The translations under genes and the position numbers were made by a program. Shown here piece after piece: positions 9,510 through 12,668 of a stretch of 12,668 nucleotides of DNA (the stretch's first letter is position 1; each line of letters begins with the position of its first letter). The DNA is from Phlegmacium glaucopus (taxonomy: Eukaryota; Basidiomycota; Agaricomycetes; Agaricales; Cortinariaceae), in assembly GCA_015039465.1 (NCBI GenBank), contig MU130080.1, forward strand, positions 1 to 12,668, in the 5' to 3' direction. A model generated the notes under the pieces. The model was not told where the DNA came from. It saw only the letters and a list, made by a program, of their open reading frames with translations, and ran no database searches.

Positions 9510-10014
9510 AATATTGTGTTTTAACTCTATCTAGGTCATCCTCCAGGAATCTCTTTGTCATGAGACCATTGGTCCTCTTTTAAGAAACTGCTGCCATCAA
9601 TGAACAGTATTATATAGGACTTAAGCAAGTAAACAAAGTAGTATAGAACATAGCAGCTTACAAGGGTAAGCCCAGTGAAATGTGACTCTATTTGTATTGG
9701 TTCCATATGATGTCATTACATTATGAAAATGTGCGCTATCTGCTTTCCAGGTCACACAATTATCTCCAATCTGAATCCAGTGCTTAACACCACTTTCCTA
9801 TTAGCCACCTTTCCAAAAAGTTTGCGAAACATGGCAAACACCTCCTTTGAACACAAAGCACTGCTTAACATGAGTTTTGCTGGTGTTGCACATTGCGTGC
9901 ATCATACTTACATTGCCTGAAATCATTTTAAATTGTTTTGAGGTAGTTAGAAATTGTGTTAGTAATATGTCCCTACTTGACTTTACTTTAGAAATTCAAA
10001 CTTCTTGATCCACC

Positions 10015-11100
10015 ATGCCCAAGGCCGCCAACACAACCAAAGAAGTTGAAACAACAAAGGGGAAGGCAGTGAACAGAAAAGCAACTTTTGTATGCACATG
10101 CATTGGCAGTTGCAAAGGCCGTAAATGACAGATATCTGAGGCTCTGTACAAGAAACATGCCAAGTACAGAGAGCTGGAAGGGTCCAAAGACTCTCTTCAA
10201 GTTGAGAGGCCAAATGAGACCATTGACAGTGTAAGTTTTTGAACTGAAAATCCTGCGAGAGCTGTACCTCACCTCAGATGCACTCTGTGTAGCCCTCTAC
10301 TAGTTCTTTGCCTATCGCACTTGCACCATCACCTGAGGCCACTCCTCAAGCACTTCAAACACTCGGGGTATCCCTTAAACCACCCGGCAACCATTCTTTG
10401 CCACCTAGCTCCGAGTCCAGCAGCTTTTCGTCTCTCAATTCTTCAGACCTGGCTACAGAACACCCAACCCTCTGTTCCGATGGCACCTCTGAAGACTTGG
10501 AAAACACCATCGACTCTGATCCTGATCCTGGATGCCTTGACTCAAATCCCAGCAACCAGGATACTAATGCTGGTGCTACCCAGCCAGAGGACCCTTCAAC
10601 ACCGCCGGGTCTTCAAAGTCTTTTCAAAAACACTAAACTCGAAGACTTGCTCACCACTGTTAAATTCATTCAGGCACTTCAGTCAGCATCTCACAACAAT
10701 ATCCACTGTAAAATGGAGCCGAGCGCCATCCAGCAGCTAAGAAATCCACCTACCATGCCTTTCGACATTACTTCGCTTCCTGACCTATGCCTCGGCATTG
10801 ACCTTTTCTTAGCCAATATGAACTCCTCTGTTGATTCTTTTAATGCCAATCAGAATGCGATTCTACAACGACATCTGGAGGATAAAGTGCCTTCATATTC
10901 CCAGATGCTACGTCATATCAGTGAGATCACTGGAGTCAGCTCCGTGGTTCACCCGATGTGCAAAAATAGTTGCCTTGCATTCACAGGGCCTTTGGCTAAC
11001 ATAGACTGCTGCTCGATATGCAATGAACCAAAACTTTGTCCAGTCACAAAGAAGCCTCAGCAAGAATTCCACAGTACTTTACAGTGCCCCACACTTCCGA
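10015..11100 (+). pseudogene. Truncated Plavaka-type (CACTA/EnSpm, Tnp2) transposase, N-terminal part
   Basis: An ATG in good context (CCACCATGCC, 10015-10017) opens exon 1. It encodes a basic start, a Cys-rich motif FVCTCIGSCKGRK, a TGA at 10126-10128, and then in the same frame QISEALYKKHAKYRELEG. A 62-bp intron fits at 10231-10292 (GTAAGT to GTAG, CTCAC branch-like site at 10268-10272) in phase 0. Exon 2 begins PSTSSLPIALAPSPEA, has a Ser/Pro/acid-rich linker, then the segment ILQRHLEDKVPSYSQMLRHI, HPMCKNSCLAFTGPLA (about 10950-10997) and a second Cys cluster CCSICNEPKLCP (11007-11042), then QQEF. This order is characteristic of the N-terminal half of Plavaka-group transposases in Agaricomycetes, as I recall the family. 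Those proteins normally continue for many hundreds of residues into the RNase H-like catalytic core. Here homology stops near 11,070-11,100 and the frame runs into the satellite, so no catalytic domain remains. The TGA suggests decay even before truncation. Confidence 0.7.
10231..10292 (+). other. 62-bp intron in the Plavaka-type gene
   Basis: 5' splice site GTAAGT (10231), branch-like CTCAC (10268-10272), and 3' splice site TGTAG (ending 10292). Removing it joins the exon 1 and exon 2 frames in phase 0. The alternative AG at 10302-10303 would put exon 2 out of frame. The intron itself has an in-frame TGA shortly after the donor. Confidence 0.65.
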
Positions 11101-11332
11101 ACGGAATCCGAGTGGAGTCCGAGCATTCCGACTGGATTCCCAGTGGAGTCCGAGTGGAGTCCGAGTGGAATCATGGATTCCGAATGGAGTCCACTCGGAC
11201 TCCACTCGGACTCTGCTTGGAGTCCAAGTCACTAAGTAGATTCTGAACAGAGTCCGAGTGGAGTCCGAGTAGAGTCTGAGTGGATTCCAAATAGAGTCCG
11301 AGTGGACTCTTAGTGGATTCCGAGTGGATTCC
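11100..11332. repeat. 11-bp minisatellite (GAGTGGATTCC / GAGTGGAGTCC)
   Basis: The array is made mostly of 11-bp units such as GAGTGGAGTCC, GAGTGGATTCC, CAGTGGAGTCC and AAATAGAGTCC. A stretch near 11188-11215 carries the unit in the opposite orientation (ACTCGGACTCC), so the array contains a natural orientation switch and can fold back on itself. The last two units, TAGTGGATTCC (11311-11321) and GAGTGGATTCC (11322-11332), are in register. The array abuts the truncated transposase on its left. The predicted peptides across it are translations of the repeat. Confidence 0.85.
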
Positions 11333-11334
11333 TC

Positions 11335-12461
11335 TTACAAGGACTCCATAGTCGATGTGAAGTGTCTTTGAGTCGTAGTCTAGTATACCTTCATCTACCA
11401 TCTTGACATTTGTACCAACATGAACTACCATAACATTACCCGTGTTGTCATTCATAATTCAACTATAATAGAAAAGAGTCTTAACTTAAATAAAGATCGT
11501 AACACGTATACTTTTGACGTAACTCCTAGACCTTTTACGTGCACCTCCACATAAAACATGAGAAGTACTCGTACTTATACCTGGTGCAACAGCACACTTT
11601 CCCACGGTTTTATTGTTTCACCGTGGTTGGGTTCGTACGAGAGTTGTGTTTTACGTTACCCTGTTTGTGTGAGTAGTGGTATCGGTAAGTTCAGAATGTC
11701 CACAAGCTGCATACAATGTTTCTGGACCACTTTTAGACGGTACCTTAGGACGTTGGTCTCCTTTACATGTTGGTGTACTACTTTTACGGGGTCTTGGTGA
11801 AGCTTCGGTGATGAAATCAGGAGGGGCAAAAATAACACACCTTTGTTAGACACGTGGGACACCACGTCAATAACGAACCCGGTTTAAACGTTTTAGACTT
11901 AGTGGTTGTTTATAGAACTTGAAGAACCTGTTCCACATAGGGTGTCTCCTCAGAGCCGGACTGATATATACGTAACTGTTCCGAACAGAACACGAGTCCT
12001 GACGATAGTCGTTACCTAGAACCTTACTCACCGTCTTTTGATCAGCGAAGTAACAACTACGTATGGTAATATAGTTAGTAGCGTGTTTACTAAAAGAAAC
12101 GGCCTTCAAAACATTGGGACCCGGTAATCTACCGAGACGGGGATTAGAACAACAATACCGGAACCTGTCTTTTTTATTCGGAATAAACTTTGCCCGTAAG
12201 TTATGAGTCCATACAAATAAAGATAATACTCAAATATAATTAATTAACACCGAATAAATCCGTACACTTGTTAACTTACGTACCGACCCACCGAAACTGA
12301 GATAAGACTTTGCGTACTGTGGTCCGTTGAAATTAACCAAAAACGTATGTTACGAGAAAATGGTGTGAGTTATACAAGAACTCTCTGTTTCTGTCTTCTT
12401 CACCTTTTTCCTCTTCTTCCTAGTCCTCCCTCTACTGAGACTGTGTCTCTTACTTCTAACT
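11335..12461. CDS. CxC6-type KDZ-transposase-associated protein, readable only in mirrored orientation; 5' end missing
   Basis: This is read on the unreversed complement. Three exons (11335-11448, 11499-12209, 12261-12461) give 341 residues without an internal stop, closed by TGA at 12459-12461. The introns are 50 bp (11449-11498, GTAAGT...CTAG) and 51 bp (12210-12260, GTATGT...TTAG), both phase 0. Visible motifs in order are: HRNSASDHMEVDGR and VVLDGIVMG; a Cys/His cluster with C40, C45, C58, H61, C69, C74, C85 and H88; GVRRMLQRPGENLPWNP; FYCVETICAPCGAVIAWAKF; YICIDKAC (D198); SRFIVDAYHYINHRT (D225); LCRKFCNPGPLDGSAPNLVV; AFNTQACEQLNAWLGGF (E278); and KRMTPGNFNWFLHTMLFYHT. It ends in a basic then acidic tail. 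I recognise this as the CxC6 cysteine-cluster protein type associated with KDZ (Kyakuja-Dileera-Zisupton) elements in Agaricomycetes. The spaced Asp, Asp, Glu residues suggest an RNase H-fold, DDE-like core, which is inference. The N-terminus is absent. Restored by reversal, it would lie on the minus strand at about 11540-12666 and run off the window edge. It looks intact, unlike every other coding region here. Confidence 0.8.
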
Positions 12462-12539
12462 CAATATCCATACTATAACATGATATTTCATCTGGTAACA
12501 TTGTCTCGGTTTATAAGGAACTTTACAAATATTCTACAA

Positions 12540-12668
12540 TGACTCTAAGGTGAGTCTGAGGTAAACCTTAGGTGAGTCTGAGGTAGGTGAACCTTAGGTG
12601 ACTCTCAGGTGAGTCTTAGGTAAACCTTAGGTGAGTCTTAGGTGAACCTTAGGTGAACCTTAGGTGAG
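12540..12668. repeat. Same 11-bp minisatellite, in mirrored form
   Basis: As printed, the units read CCTTAGGTGAG, TCTTAGGTGAG and TCTGAGGTGAG. Reversed without complement they are GAGTGGATTCC, GAGTGGATTCT and GAGTGGAGTCT, identical or near-identical to units at 11100-11332. The array starts about 80 bases beyond the stop codon of the mirrored gene. Confidence 0.85.

Larger units (their letters stand above)
6570..9960. other. AT-rich stretch with no recognisable gene
   Basis: Nothing across these 3.4 kb matches a family I know. Open frames at 6814-7035 (minus), 7277-7576 (plus, TTG start), 7551-7736 (minus) and 9723-9920 (plus) are short, isolated, and lack supporting splice sites or motifs. 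A TGTCAC/GTGACA-rich patch lies at 8122-8170. Two fragments near 8.9-9.5 kb are listed separately because their composition looks slightly more coding-like. Confidence 0.45.
11333..12668. other. Segment reversed without complementing (mirror-image sequence)
   Basis: Neither normal strand encodes anything recognisable here, but the plain complement read left to right does: a long three-exon gene with correct GT-AG introns and a stop. Reading the window end backwards (12668 downward) gives GAGTGGATTCC AAGTGGATTCC and so on, the same satellite as at 11100-11332 in the same orientation, and joining at 11332 it keeps the 11-bp register exactly. CG and GC dinucleotides are also swapped in frequency: in 12001-12180 I count 12 CG against 3 GC. 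A biological inversion would give the reverse complement, so this is best explained as an artefact or a deliberate alteration. The exact left edge may be off by a few bases. Confidence 0.9.

Noticed and set aside
9983..10272. Three overlapping minus-strand frames opposite the Plavaka exon 1
   Set aside because: They are antisense shadows of the plus-strand exon, which has a good start context, a Cys motif and a consistent intron.
10308..10310. TTG at 10308 as a start codon for the Plavaka-type ORF
   Set aside because: Nuclear eukaryotic genes rarely start at TTG, and a 62-bp intron joins this frame in phase to an upstream exon with a proper ATG.
11023..11455. Frames across the satellite with GVRVESEW-like or VESEW/TRTPLGL-like repeated peptides
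   Set aside because: They are translations of the 11-bp DNA repeat in different frames, not protein repeats under selection.
11558..12109. Open reading frames at 11558-11800 (plus), 11656-11865 (minus) and 11867-12109 (minus)
   Set aside because: They lie in the block whose printed order is mirrored. The plain complement gives a much longer recognisable gene, so these frames are artefacts.
11333..12668. A natural inversion as explanation of the right-hand block
   Set aside because: A natural inversion gives the reverse complement, in which the gene would be readable on one of the two strands. It is not.

Overview
The window looks like transposon-rich, AT-rich, gene-poor DNA from a basidiomycete fungus, most likely an Agaricomycete (possibly Boletales). 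The evidence is: remains of a Plavaka-type (CACTA/EnSpm, Tnp2) transposase; a KDZ-associated CxC6-type cysteine-cluster protein; a decayed gene of the 'GMSSDES' type often seen in such fungi; very short GT-AG introns (48-62 bp); and 11-bp GAGTGGATTCC-type minisatellites. The family assignments come from recognised motifs, not from a database search.

Layout. 1-400: possible gene fragment on the minus strand beside degenerate telomere-like CCCTAAA/CCCTAA repeats. 400-3,280: AT-rich DNA with a fold-back element (646-773), imperfect repeats and ACA-rich low-complexity DNA, but no gene I can support. 3,280-5,915: two decayed minus-strand coding regions that share a similar segment, separated by two minisatellites (19 bp and about 20 bp units). 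5,930-6,040: two fold-back structures. 6,190-6,560: two CAATAACAAAT-rich blocks. 6,570-9,960: AT-rich, nothing recognisable apart from weak ORF fragments. 10,015 to about 11,100: N-terminal part of a Plavaka transposase gene with a 62-bp intron and one in-frame TGA, ending at an 11-bp minisatellite (11,100-11,332).

The most striking signal is at the right end. From about 11,333 to 12,668 the sequence makes no sense on either strand. Its plain complement, read left to right without reversing, encodes about 341 residues of an intact-looking CxC6/KDZ-associated protein in three exons with two 50-51 bp GT-AG introns and a normal stop. The string-reversed end of the window (12,668 downward) is the same 11-bp satellite as at 11,100-11,332, and joins it in exact phase. 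The segment therefore appears to be reversed but not complemented. No normal inversion can do this, because an inversion gives the reverse complement. A data-handling artefact or deliberate alteration is the likely cause. Put back in order, the segment would show a continuous satellite of roughly 360 bp followed by the 3' end of a minus-strand KDZ-associated gene that runs off the right edge of the window.

The genes do not form a pathway. They are transposons, transposon-associated genes and their debris, with satellites between them. No tRNA, rRNA or CRISPR was seen.
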